Assembly: GCF_004339745.1 (NCBI RefSeq)
Contig: NZ_SMGP01000001.1
Coordinates: 3,286,001-3,350,000, forward strand
Direction: 5' to 3'
DNA length: 64,000 bases
Source: Paraburkholderia sp. BL9I2N2
GTDB taxonomy: Bacteria; Pseudomonadota; Gammaproteobacteria; Burkholderiales; Burkholderiaceae
Of this stretch, positions 8,453 through 17,800 are shown piece after piece. The position numbers were made by a program, and so were the translations under genes. The notes beneath the pieces were generated by a model that was not told the DNA's origin, did no database searches, and worked only from the letters and a program-made list of their open reading frames with translations. Every line of letters starts with the position of its first letter. The stretch's first letter is position 1.

Positions 8453-8482
8453 GACCGCTGCATTCTCTAAATTGCAGCGGTC
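8453..8482 (-). terminator. Hairpin between dcd and the decarboxylase (terminator or attenuator)
   Basis: On the minus strand a 10-bp perfect stem (GACCGCTGCA / TGCAGCGGTC) with a 10-base loop is followed by GTTCTTTTTGG and then the ribosome-binding site of the decarboxylase. It may end dcd transcription or act as an attenuator in the decarboxylase leader. The T-run is short and interrupted, so strength is uncertain. Confidence 0.55.
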
Positions 8483-8518
8483 ACCCGGTATAGCTGGTGG
8501 GTCGGTACGCTGCCGACG

Positions 8519-9088
8519 TCACGTCTTGGGCAACGTGACGCCGTGCTGACCTTGATATTTGCCGCCGCGATCCGCGTACGACGTTTCACAAATCTCGTCG
8601 CTTTCGAAAAACAGCACTTGAGCGACGCCTTCGTTCGCGTAGATTTTCGCAGGCAAAGGTGTCGTATTCGAGAATTCGAGCGTGACGTGCCCTTCCCATT
8701 CCGGCTCGAACGGCGTCACGTTGACGATGATCCCGCAACGCGCATAAGTGGACTTGCCCAGACACACGGTCAGCACGCTGCGCGGAATGCGGAAATACTC
8801 GACCGTGCGCGCGAGCGCGAACGAATTCGGCGGGATGATGCAGACATCGCCCTTGAAGTCGACAAACGACTTCTCGTCGAAGTTTTTCGGATCGACGATG
8901 GTCGAGTTGATGTTGGTGAAGATCTTGAATTCGTCGGCGCAGCGGATGTCGTAGCCGTAGCTCGACGTGCCGTAGCTGACAATCTTCCGGCCGTCTTCGG
9001 AGACGCGAACCTGATCGGGCGCGAACGGCTCGATCATGTTGTGCGACGCGGCCATGCGCCGGATCCACTTGTCGGATTTGATAGTCAT
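8519..9088 (-). CDS. dcd: dCTP deaminase
   Basis: Deaminates dCTP to dUTP, feeding dTMP synthesis through dUTPase. The 189-residue length is normal. The N-terminus [13 protein letters not shown], the segment [18 protein letters not shown], and [29 protein letters not shown] with the catalytic-region [17 protein letters not shown] are diagnostic. The C-terminal loop ends in [19 protein letters not shown], typical of the trimeric enzyme. It is transcribed toward the decarboxylase gene with an 87-base gap that holds a hairpin. Confidence 0.96.
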
Positions 9089-9429
9089 AGGTGAACGCTG
9101 CTCGACGTGAATGACAGAGGTATGACGGATAACGACCCGGTAAGTGCCGGGTCACTTTTGGCTTACTGCGCGCCTTCGTTGCGCTGACTTCGGATACAAA
9201 GCCACGCCGCGGGCCGTTCGGCGCTCTAAGCCCCTTCGGTTAAGTGCCCCGCCTACTCGGCAGGACGGGCACTCCGGCGAGGCAGCCGAACGAAAGGCGC
9301 TTATTTTACGCGATCGTGAGAATGCTGCCGCAGGTTGGGTTCGGGAGCGGCCCGATGCCAGCCCCGAGGCCGCCTGGCTGAACGCCGGCAGCGTGCGCGC
9401 GGGCCTCGATCAAGCGGCACGCGCAACGC
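9089..9429. other. Intergenic region between sodC-like gene and dcd
   Basis: No gene is recognisable. A small hairpin GACCCGG-TAAGTG-CCGGGTC lies at 9134-9153, about 45 bases upstream of dcd, without a T-run. The rest is GC-rich and holds only short frames without protein-like content. Confidence 0.55.
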
Positions 9430-9963
9430 TTATTGGCGAATCAATCCGCACGCGAGCGCGGGGCCCGCGCCATGCTGCGGATAGGCGTACGGATCGGTCG
9501 CGTCGTGATGCAGCAGAACCGCGCGCTGCAACACCGAGCGGATGCCGTCGAGCGAGACGTCCGGCGCGACGATGAAGCCGGTGGCCACGCCGTTCGCGTC
9601 CGCGTGAATATTGCCGAGGTCGCCCTCGACCCGCGCGCCCGATTTCAGACGCTCGGCGGCCGGCGAGAACACCTGGCCGGCGCTGGAACCGTCGGCGGCA
9701 TTGCAGTCGCCGCGCTCGTGCACTTGCAACGCGTGGTCGCTATTGGGCGGCATGCCCGAGAGATTGTAGGTAACCTGCACGCCGTCCGAGCGCTCGATGA
9801 ACGTGACGAGACCGCGCGCCTGATTGCCCACGGTGGGCAGCAACTGCGCGTCCGCACGTTTTTCCTGTGGTCTCAGGAACGCGCTACAGCCGCATAACAG
9901 CACACTGCTGGCAGCCAGGACGATGAACGCATGCACCGCCTGCCCGTCGATTCGTTTTCCCAT
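9430..9963 (-). CDS. SodC-like lipoprotein (Cu/Zn superoxide dismutase fold, metal ligands degenerate)
   Basis: A 177-residue protein with a lipoprotein signal (hydrophobic run then LLCGCSAF, lipidation at the Cys). Family landmarks are present: LQVHERGDCNAADGSSAG, GDLGNI, VLLHHDATD and a C-terminal ALACGLI with the second Cys. The usual metal ligands are mostly missing: the first His of the F-H-x-H motif is Gln (LQVHE), the bridging-His segment GGHF reads GQVF, and the His before GDLGN is absent. Only His in VHE and in LLHH remain clear. It is probably not an active dismutase. The ATG at 9963 is preceded by AAGAGG; longer starts lie upstream but lack support. Confidence 0.85.
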   Translation of the reverse strand: MGKRIDGQAVHAFIVLAASSVLLCGCSAFLRPQEKRADAQLLPTVGNQARGLVTFIERSDGVQVTYNLSGMPPNSDHALQVHERGDCNAADGSSAGQVFSPAAERLKSGARVEGDLGNIHADANGVATGFIVAPDVSLDGIRSVLQRAVLLHHDATDPYAYPQHGAGPALACGLIRQ

Positions 9964-10158
9964 GCGATCCTCTTGCCGGCCTGGCGGCCGCCCCTGCGGC
10001 CGCCGAGCCGAACTTGTGAAGTCGACATGATACCGCGAGACCAGGCGAAAACAGACGCCTTGGGCCCTTGTCCGAACGGCTGTCAAGAGCGCCCCCAACC
10101 TGTCGCTTCGCGCCAGCCCCCCGAGGGGGGACAAAACTTGGGGCGGCCCGGCGTTTTC
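9964..10158. other. Gap between apbC and the sodC-like gene
   Basis: Holds a GC-rich hairpin CCCCCCGAGGGGGG at about 10119-10132, downstream of apbC on the minus strand. It resembles the small GC hairpins common between Burkholderia genes and may help end apbC transcription, though no T-run follows. Confidence 0.45.
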
Positions 10159-11253
10159 TCAGGTGTTCTGGACCACGATATTGGGAAACTTCGACGTCAT
10201 GTCGCGAGCGCGTTCGGCGATATGGATCGCCACCTTGCGCGCGATCGACCGGTAGATTTCCGCGATGCGTCCTTGCGGGTCGGCCACCACGGTCGGCTTG
10301 CCCGAGTCGGCCTGCTCGCGGATCGCAATGTCGAGCGGCAGGCTGCCCAGCACGTCGACGCCGTATTCCTTGCCCATGCGCTCGCCGCCGCCGGCGCCGA
10401 AGATATGCTCTTCGTGGCCGCAATTCGAGCAGATATGCATACCCATGTTCTCGACGATGCCGAGGATCGGAATGCCGACCTTCTCGAACATCTTGAGACC
10501 CTTCTTCGCGTCGAGCAGCGCGATGTCCTGCGGCGTGGTGACGATCACGGCGCCCGTCACCGGCACGCGTTGCGACAGCGTCAGCTGAATGTCGCCAGTG
10601 CCCGGCGGCATGTCGACGATCAGGTAGTCGAGATCGTGCCAGTTGGTCTGCCGCAGCAGTTGTTCCAACGCGGAAGTGGCCATTGGGCCGCGCCACACCA
10701 TCGGGTTGTCCTGCTCGATCAGGAAGCCGATCGAATTGGCCTGCAAGCCGTGGCCGGTCATCGGGTTCATCGACTTCTCGTCGGGCGACTCGGGGCGGCC
10801 GACGATGCCGAGCATCATCGGCAACGAAGGGCCATAGATGTCCGCGTCGAGAATACCAACCGACGCGCCTTCGCTTGCCAGCGCCAGCGCAAGATTCACG
10901 GCGGTCGTGCTCTTGCCGACGCCGCCCTTGCCCGACGCCACCGCGACGATGTTTTTAACGTTCGGCAACAGTTTCACGCCACGCTGCACGGTATGCGCCG
11001 CGATCTGCTGCGACACCTGGACACGCACGTCGGCCACACCCGGCACGGCGCGCAGCGCATCCGAAAATTGCGTGCGGATCGCGTCGAATTGGCGCATGGC
11101 CGGATAGCCGAGTACCACGTCGACGCTAACCGTGTCACCCTGCACCGCGACGTTCTTGATGTTCTTGGCGGCCGCGTAGGGCCGGCCGGTGTTGGGGTCA
11201 GCGACGGCCGCGAGGGCAGCGTCGACCAAAGCCCGATCGATACTCATTGACAC
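10159..11253 (-). CDS. apbC: Iron-sulfur cluster carrier ATPase ApbC/Mrp
   Basis: A 364-residue P-loop ATPase that binds and transfers [4Fe-4S] clusters to apo-proteins in the cytoplasm. Residues about 1-95 form the DUF59/MIP18-like domain; the deviant Walker A SGKGGVGKST follows near residue 110, then DADIYGPSLPMM, a Walker B LIVDMPPGTGD, and the cluster-binding pair in MHICSNCGHEEHIFG. Length and domain order are normal. The start MSMSID (11253) could be the second Met at 11247. It diverges from the OmpA-like gene. Confidence 0.95.
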   Translation of the reverse strand: MSMSIDRALVDAALAAVADPNTGRPYAAAKNIKNVAVQGDTVSVDVVLGYPAMRQFDAIRTQFSDALRAVPGVADVRVQVSQQIAAHTVQRGVKLLPNVKNIVAVASGKGGVGKSTTAVNLALALASEGASVGILDADIYGPSLPMMLGIVGRPESPDEKSMNPMTGHGLQANSIGFLIEQDNPMVWRGPMATSALEQLLRQTNWHDLDYLIVDMPPGTGDIQLTLSQRVPVTGAVIVTTPQDIALLDAKKGLKMFEKVGIPILGIVENMGMHICSNCGHEEHIFGAGGGERMGKEYGVDVLGSLPLDIAIREQADSGKPTVVADPQGRIAEIYRSIARKVAIHIAERARDMTSKFPNIVVQNT

Positions 11254-11596
11254 TCCGTGGGGAACACCTGCGGCGCAGCGGAATCGAAATCTCGGCCACG
11301 CGCCGGAATTTGAAAGAAATTGTTAGACAGCATTGCGAAAACCAGGCGTGCCGGGCACCCTTCGGGCAGGCGGAACGCCAGGGGGCCGCATCGCTGCATG
11401 CTTCAGCCATTATTGTAGTGGCTGGCGGCAAGCCTTGCCGGAAGACCCTTCTTTACTGTCGGACCGAGGCTGAGCAGGGCGTAAGACTTCTCGTATTGTC
11501 GAGCCGGCGGCTTTACTGCCGTCAGGGTTCGCCGTACGGATTTTTTCATATCGCCGCCTTGCTTGCCTGACTGGCTTCACTCAAGAGGAATCAAAA
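11254..11596. other. Divergent intergenic region, apbC / OmpA-like gene
   Basis: No gene seen in these 343 bases. Both flanking promoters must lie here, but I could not pick a convincing -35/-10 pair. The right end carries AAGAGGAAT, the ribosome-binding site of the OmpA-like gene. Confidence 0.5.
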
Positions 11597-12250
11597 ATGA
11601 ATGCAAAAATTATGACTCGCCTGGCTGTCTTTGCTGTTGCCGGTTCATTGCTGGCGGGTTGCGCCACCCAACAGGGCACCAACACGGCGGTCGGTACGGG
11701 CGTGGGCGCCGGCACGGGCGCTGCGCTGGGCGCGATCTTCGGCGGCGGTAAGGGCGCGGCGATCGGCGCGGGCGTCGGCGCGGCGGTGGGCGGCATCACC
11801 GGCTACAACTGGCAAGCCATTCACAACAAGCTGTCGGGCGCCACCAAGGGCACCGGCACGCAGATCACCGAACAGCCGGATGGCTCGCTCAAGCTGAACA
11901 TTCCGAGTTCGGTCACGTTCGACACCAACAGCTACGCGGTCAAGCCGTCGTTCGCGCCGGTGCTGGACCAACTGGCGCAGACCATGCAACAGAATCCGGA
12001 ACTGATCGCTCAGGTGGTCGGCCACACGGACAGCACGGGCCAGCCGGCGTATAACCAGACGCTGTCGGTCAACCGCGCGGAAAGCGTGACGGGCTACCTG
12101 GGCCAGCGCGGCGTCGCGCCGCAGCGCCTGTCGGCACAAGGCCTGGGCCAAACCCAGCCGATCGCCGACAACAACACCGAAGCCGGTCGTGCAGCGAACC
12201 GCCGCGTGGAAATCTATCTGCGCGCCACGGCTCAGCACACCACGCAATAA
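11597..12250 (+). CDS. OmpA-family lipoprotein with glycine-zipper (YiaD-like)
   Basis: A 217-residue outer-membrane-anchored protein that binds peptidoglycan. A lipobox LLAGCATQQ places the acylated Cys near residue 22. Residues about 25-75 form a glycine-zipper (repeated GxGxG/GAGVGAAVGG) that probably spans or lies on the membrane. The C-terminal OmpA domain (about 105-210) contains VTFDTNSYAVKP, the peptidoglycan-binding VVGHTDSTG and NRAESVTGYL ... GAANRRVEI-type ending (AANRRVEIYL). The ATG has AAGAGGAAT at a good distance. No beta-barrel is present, which separates it from OmpA itself. Confidence 0.92.
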   Translation: MNAKIMTRLAVFAVAGSLLAGCATQQGTNTAVGTGVGAGTGAALGAIFGGGKGAAIGAGVGAAVGGITGYNWQAIHNKLSGATKGTGTQITEQPDGSLKLNIPSSVTFDTNSYAVKPSFAPVLDQLAQTMQQNPELIAQVVGHTDSTGQPAYNQTLSVNRAESVTGYLGQRGVAPQRLSAQGLGQTQPIADNNTEAGRAANRRVEIYLRATAQHTTQ

Positions 12251-12614
12251 GGACGAGACCGCGGGAGATTGAGAAAGCCGGTCGCTGGGGCTGTATCACC
12301 GGCGACCGTATGCTTTAGCAAGCCGTGGAAGGCGGAAAAAAGGAATCTTGCACGAGAACGAAAAAAATTTCGAACTCTGCGCAAAATCCGCTGTCTGTCT
12401 TTACGGTACGTGGCTGGCGATGCCGCCGCGTCACCATTCTCCTCTTGTCGTTGTTGCTCCGGGGTTAATAGCCCCGGTTTTTTTTTGGGCGCTCGGTTTA
12501 CACGCCGCGCCGCCCCGCGATGACTCAGCCCGCGCCCCAGGCGGCCCGCCCCGCGCCCGGCGCCTGCCCTGCTAGAATCAACCTTTCGTCCCACCGCAGG
12601 CTCCCACCATCCTT
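12251..12614. other. Intergenic region before metG with a strong terminator
   Basis: No protein gene. The region carries an intrinsic terminator at 12459-12486 preceded by a pyrimidine-rich single-stranded stretch (CTCCTCTTGTCGTTGTTG). The distance of more than 200 bases from the OmpA-like stop leaves room for a small RNA ending here. Confidence 0.5.
12459..12486 (+). terminator. Strong intrinsic terminator upstream of metG
   Basis: Stem CCGGGG/CCCCGG with loop TTAATAG is followed by nine T. It ends either the OmpA-like mRNA or a separate small RNA about 130 bases before metG. Confidence 0.88.
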
Positions 12615-14750
12615 ATGTCAGCACCCGTAACCGATCTCTCCGCAGGCGCGCCGTCAAGCCGTCGCCAGATTCTCGTCACGTCGGCCCTTCCGTATGCGAA
12701 CGGGCAAATCCATATTGGCCATCTGGTCGAATATATCCAGACGGACATCTGGGTCCGGACGTTGCGAATGCACGGGCACGAGGTCTACTACGTGGGCGCC
12801 GACGACACGCACGGCACGCCCGTCATGCTGCGCGCGGAGAAAGAAGGTCTCACGCCGAAGCAGCTGATCGACCGCGTCTGGCAGGAACACAAGCGCGACT
12901 TCGACAGCTTCGGGATTTCGTTCGACAATTACTACTCGACCGACTCCGAAGAGAACCGCGTTCTCAGCGAAAACGTCTATCTGGCGCTCAAGGAAACGGG
13001 CCTGATCGACGCGCGCGATATCGAACAGGCATACGACCCGGTCAAGGAAATGTTCCTGCCGGATCGCTTCATCAAGGGCGAATGCCCCAAATGCGGCGCG
13101 AAAGACCAGTACGGCGACAGCTGTGAAGTATGCGGCTCGACTTATCTGCCCACCGAGTTGATCAACCCCTACTCGGTCGTCTCCGGCGCCACGCCGATTC
13201 GTAAAACGTCGACGCACTATTTTTTCCGCCTCTCCGATCCGCGCTGCGAGAATTTCCTGCGCGCGTGGGTGGGCGGTCTGGCGCAGCCGGAAGCCACCAA
13301 CAAGATGCGCGAGTGGCTCGGCGACGCCGGCGAAGCCAAGCTCGCCGATTGGGACATCTCGCGCGACGCGCCGTATTTCGGCTTCGAGATTCCGGGCGCG
13401 CCGGGCAAGTATTTCTACGTGTGGCTGGACGCGCCGGTCGGTTACTACGCGAGCTTCAAGAACCTCGCCGAAAAACGCGGTCTCGACTTCGACGCGTGGA
13501 TTCGCAAGGGTTCGACGGCCGAGCAGTATCACTTCATCGGCAAGGACATTCTGTATTTCCACACGCTGTTCTGGCCGGCCATGCTCGAGTTTTCGGGCCA
13601 CCGCACGCCGACCAACGTGTTCGCGCACGGCTTCCTGACCGTGGACGGCGCGAAGATGTCGAAGTCGCGCGGCACGTTCATCACCGCGCAAAGCGTGATC
13701 GACACGGGACTGAATCCGGAATGGCTGCGCTACTACTTCGCGGCCAAGCTGAACAGCACGATGGAAGACCTCGACCTGAACCTCGACGACTTCCAGGCGC
13801 GCGTGAACAGCGATCTGGTCGGCAAGTACGTGAATATCGCGAGCCGCGCCGCCGGCTTCCTGATCAAGCGCTTCGACGGCCGCGTGCAGGACAGCGCCAT
13901 GCAGCATCCGCTGCTCGCCTCGCTGCGCGCCGCCGTGCCGCAAATCGCCGCGAACTACGAAGCGCGCGAGTACAACCGCGCGCTGCGTCAGACCATGGAA
14001 CTGGCCGACGCCGTGAATGCCTACGTCGACACCGCCAAGCCGTGGGATCAGGCGAAAGACCCGGCGAACAGCGTCGCGCTGCATGAAACTTGTACGGTGA
14101 GCATCGAAGCGTTCCGGCTGCTGTCGCTGGCGCTCAAGCCGGTGTTGCCGAAGCTCGCCGAAGCGGTCGAAGGCTTCCTCGGCATCGAACCGCTGGTGTG
14201 GGCCGACGCCAACGTGCCGCTCAGCTCCGCCCGCCCGATCAACGCGTACAAGCATCTGATGACGCGCGTCGATCCGAAGCAGATCGAAGCGCTGCTGGCC
14301 GCCAATCGCGACTCGTTGCAAGCCACGCCGGAAGCCGCCGCTCCGGCCGACGCCAAGGGCAAGTCGAAGGCAGCGAAAGCCGCCGCCGCCGACAAGGACG
14401 AAACGCCCGGCGTCATCTCGATCGACGACTTCGCGAAGATCGATTTGCGCATTGCGAAGATCGTCGACTGCAAGGCGGTGGAAGGTTCGGACAAGTTGCT
14501 GCAACTCACGCTCGATGTCGGCGAAGAGAAAACCCGCAACGTGTTTTCGGGCATCAAGTCGGCGTATCAGCCGGAGCAACTGGTCGGCAAGCTGACGGTG
14601 ATGGTCGCGAACCTCGCGCCGCGCAAGATGAAGTTCGGCCTGTCCGAAGGCATGGTGCTGGCCGCATCCGCCACCGACGAGAAGGCGGAGCCGGGCCTGT
14701 ATGTGATCGAGCCGGATAGCGGCGCGAAGCCGGGCATGCGCGTGAAATAA
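12615..14750 (+). CDS. metG: Methionyl-tRNA synthetase
   Basis: Charges tRNA-Met in the cytoplasm. The 711-residue protein has the class I HIGH motif ([15 protein letters not shown], about 26-40), a zinc-binding knuckle [18 protein letters not shown] (about 157-174) and KMSKS (near 346). After the anticodon-binding helices an Ala/Lys-rich linker (about 570-600) leads to a C-terminal EMAPII-like tRNA-binding domain ([20 protein letters not shown] to the end) used for dimerisation. This is the long, E. coli-like form. It is a single gene ended by the terminator at 14782-14817. Confidence 0.98.
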   Translation: MSAPVTDLSAGAPSSRRQILVTSALPYANGQIHIGHLVEYIQTDIWVRTLRMHGHEVYYVGADDTHGTPVMLRAEKEGLTPKQLIDRVWQEHKRDFDSFGISFDNYYSTDSEENRVLSENVYLALKETGLIDARDIEQAYDPVKEMFLPDRFIKGECPKCGAKDQYGDSCEVCGSTYLPTELINPYSVVSGATPIRKTSTHYFFRLSDPRCENFLRAWVGGLAQPEATNKMREWLGDAGEAKLADWDISRDAPYFGFEIPGAPGKYFYVWLDAPVGYYASFKNLAEKRGLDFDAWIRKGSTAEQYHFIGKDILYFHTLFWPAMLEFSGHRTPTNVFAHGFLTVDGAKMSKSRGTFITAQSVIDTGLNPEWLRYYFAAKLNSTMEDLDLNLDDFQARVNSDLVGKYVNIASRAAGFLIKRFDGRVQDSAMQHPLLASLRAAVPQIAANYEAREYNRALRQTMELADAVNAYVDTAKPWDQAKDPANSVALHETCTVSIEAFRLLSLALKPVLPKLAEAVEGFLGIEPLVWADANVPLSSARPINAYKHLMTRVDPKQIEALLAANRDSLQATPEAAAPADAKGKSKAAKAAAADKDETPGVISIDDFAKIDLRIAKIVDCKAVEGSDKLLQLTLDVGEEKTRNVFSGIKSAYQPEQLVGKLTVMVANLAPRKMKFGLSEGMVLAASATDEKAEPGLYVIEPDSGAKPGMRVK

Positions 14751-14781
14751 AGCGCAGCGTCTCACGCCGAAGGCACGCATG

Positions 14782-14817
14782 AAAAAACGGCACGCCCTGA
14801 AAAGGCGTGCCGTTTTT
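14782..14817. terminator. Bidirectional terminator between metG and tamB
   Basis: Perfect 9-bp stem CGGCACGCC/GGCGTGCCG with loop CTGAAAA, flanked by six A on the left and five T on the right, so it can work for metG (plus) and tamB (minus), which converge here. Confidence 0.9.
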
Positions 14818-14857
14818 ATTTGCCTCCGCGCGAAGATTTAAGCGCGCCCGCTGCGCA

Positions 14858-17800
14858 TCACCATCGGATCCGGTCAAAGCGCCGCGTATAGAGCAGATCG
14901 ACGCCGGAGAACGTGCCGCCGTAAGCCGCGACCGACCAGTAACGCGTCAGGTTGACCGTCGCCTTGATCGCATTGCTCGCCGACTGCAGCCCCTGTTCGT
15001 AGCCGATTACGAGCCGCTCGTTGATCGCCTTCGACACCATCACCACCTGCGGATCGGTGAGCCCCACTTCGCTTCGTCCGATCGAAAACTCGTCGAGCCC
15101 GAAAGTCTGCGCGATCCGCTTGCCACTTGCGCTGCCGAGCAGTGCGAGCGCCGTCGTCATCGTGCTTTGCTGGCCGAGGTTATTACCCTGATCCGTGCCG
15201 TGGCCGAACAGTAGCCACGAGAGCTTTTCGTTATCCGGCACGTTCGGCTCCGACACCAGCTTCGCCGTCGGGAATTGAACCGTGCCCGTGACCTGCACGC
15301 CCGCCTCGACCTGCTGGTTGCGGCGCATGGCCAGGATGTTGATGCCCGGATTGGCCACAGGCCCGTTGAAGGTGAAGAAGCCGTTCTCGATGTTGAGCTT
15401 GCGGCCGAACGCGGTGTAGGTCGAGCCCTGCGTGACGCGCACGTTCCCCACCGCGCGCAGCGGCAGGTTCGGCGCGCTCATCGCGGTGATCGTGCCGGTC
15501 AGGCCCAGGTCCGCGCCCTGACCGCGGAAGCGGAAGTTGTTGCCGAGGCTGATGTCGATATTGGCGCGCGGGGCGAACGGGCCAATCGGCTTGTTGGTGC
15601 CAGGCACAGGCGGTGGCCGCTCGCCCGCCACCGAACCGTCCGGGCGCACCACCACGACATCGTCGCCGAGCTTCGGCGCGGACTGCTCCGGCATGTCGAA
15701 CAACGCGTGATCGACGACGAATTTGCCGTTGATCGCCATGCCGCCTTGCGCGCCGGCATTCGCGACGCTCGCGCTGCCCGACAGCGACAGGTTGCGATCC
15801 GGCGCCGCGAACAATTCGAGCTTGTCCGCGACAATGCTCGCCGTCAGATCCGGCTCTGCGCCGTCCAGACGCACACGGCCGGTGGCGCGCAAAGTGCCGC
15901 TCGCGCCATTGAATTCGACCTGTTGAAAGTCCACCAGATTGTGCGACAGCGCGATGCGCACCACGCCGTCCTTCAACTGCACGCCCTGATCCACCATCGT
16001 CGCGGAGAGACCGTCGCCGAGCAGCGAGCCGGTCAGGTTCGGCTTGGCGACGGTGCCGGCGAGCGCGAGCTTGAGCGCGAGGTGGCCGTCGAGCAGATAG
16101 CTCGGACCGAACAGGCCGCCGGTGGTTTTCAGCGACGGCACGTTGGCGTTCACATTGCCGGTGAGCGCGCCGTCCTCGTTGACGGTCAGGAAGCCGTCGC
16201 GCATCACCAGCGTGGTGTGTGCGTCGGCGTCGATCACGCCGATGCGGCTCGCCTGCGCGTGAAAAGTGGCGTTGAGCCGGTTGCCGCCGCTGAATTCGGC
16301 GCGCGCGGCGATACTCGAAATACCGAGCGAGGCGAGACCACGGCCGATTTCAACCGTGACGTCGCCGCTACGGCGCTGCAACTGGATGTGGCCGGTCGCC
16401 GTGCTGCCGAGCGCGAAGTCCCAGTCGCCGTCGAACACCAGATCGGTTTTGACGTGCGGCGGCTCACCCGTGATCTCGTGCCGCAGGGCCTGCAGGCGCG
16501 CGACTGAAATGCCGGTCAAACTGCCTGCCGACTGAATCTTGCCGTGGTCGAAGGCAAAGGTTTTCAGGCTCAGCACCGCGCCTTCGAGCGTGAGCCGCGT
16601 CGTGCCGAGCGTCAGGCGGTCCGGCCCGGCGCTGACGGCGAGCGGCGACTCGAGATTCAACGCCGGTGTGCCGCGATTCTGCAGGCGCGTGACGGTGCCG
16701 TCCCAGCGCGTGCCGTCGCGCGCTTCGGTCAGCTTGCCGTTGGCGGCCAGCGTGAGATCGAGCGGACGGTCTTGCAGCTTGCCGGTGGCGGCGGCCTCGA
16801 GCGTGTGATTGGCGCGCGTGCCGGACAGACGCGCCGTGAGCACGTTCAGATCGACGCCGCCTGCGCTGAGGTTGCGCGCGTCGGTGGTAAAGACCAGCGC
16901 GCCGTTCGCGCCGTCGCGCAGTTCGGCGTGCCCTTCCGCGTGGCCGATGCGGTTGCTGCCGAACACCACGCTGTCGGCCTTGTAGTTCAGCACGACATTC
17001 GGATGCGCGAACGAGCCGGTGACGTCGCCATCGGCCGCGACGAGTCCGGCGAGACCGAAGCCAAGGCGCTCCAGTTCCGGCGCGTCGACGCGGAACTTCA
17101 GCCGGTCGCCGCGTGCGCCGAAGCTGCCTTGCAGATCCACCTGGTTGCCCGCGACCGAGAGGTTCGCGCGGCTCGGCAAAATCCGCGAGCCCGCCAGTTG
17201 GATTGTGCCGCCGCCGGTCAACGGCAGGCCGTCGTAGACGCTCGGACCCAGCTTGAATTCGGCCTTGGTCGTGAAGACCGGGCCGAGCATGCCGGCCGCG
17301 GTGAGCGTGCCGTTCACACGTGCCTCGATCTTGCGGGCAGGCGGGGCGCGGCGTTTCGGCGGCGGCGGGGTTTTGCGCTCGACTACTTCGCTTTTGACTG
17401 CCGCCTTGGCGGTGTTTTTTACGGCGGCGGCGGCTTTGTCGGCGGGCGCGGCGCTTTTTGCGCCGGCCGTGCTGCCCACTTGCGCGGCGGCCTCCGCGGT
17501 TTTGCTGTTTTTGGCACGGCTAGCCGACGGTGCCGGCGTCGGTCCAGTTACCGGCTTGCGCGACGGCATCTGTGAAGCCAGCGTCAACGGATCGAAATCG
17601 GTCAGCTGCGCCTTCAGGTTGTAGGTGGAATTCGCGTCGTGCTTGAGCGCGCCTGACAGATCGATGCGGCCTTTGCCCGATGTGATGCGTACGTCATTGA
17701 AGCTCATGCGGGCGGGATCGAATGTCACTTTGCCCTGGGCGCGCAGCGCCGCTTTCGGGTCGGCGAGATCGAGTGTGAGGCTCTGCACGTCGTCGTTCAG

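Noticed and set aside
5435..8470. A 1011-codon open frame antisense to the LprI-like and decarboxylase genes
   Set aside because: It is Arg/Ala/His-rich with no recognisable domain and mirrors the third-position GC bias of the real genes on the other strand.
12654..14780. A 708-codon open frame antisense to metG
   Set aside because: Composition artefact of a highly expressed high-GC gene; no start signal and no protein family features.
15275..17575. Plus-strand frames of 343-410 codons across tamB
   Set aside because: Antisense shadows with Arg/Ala/Val-rich composition and no domain or start signal.
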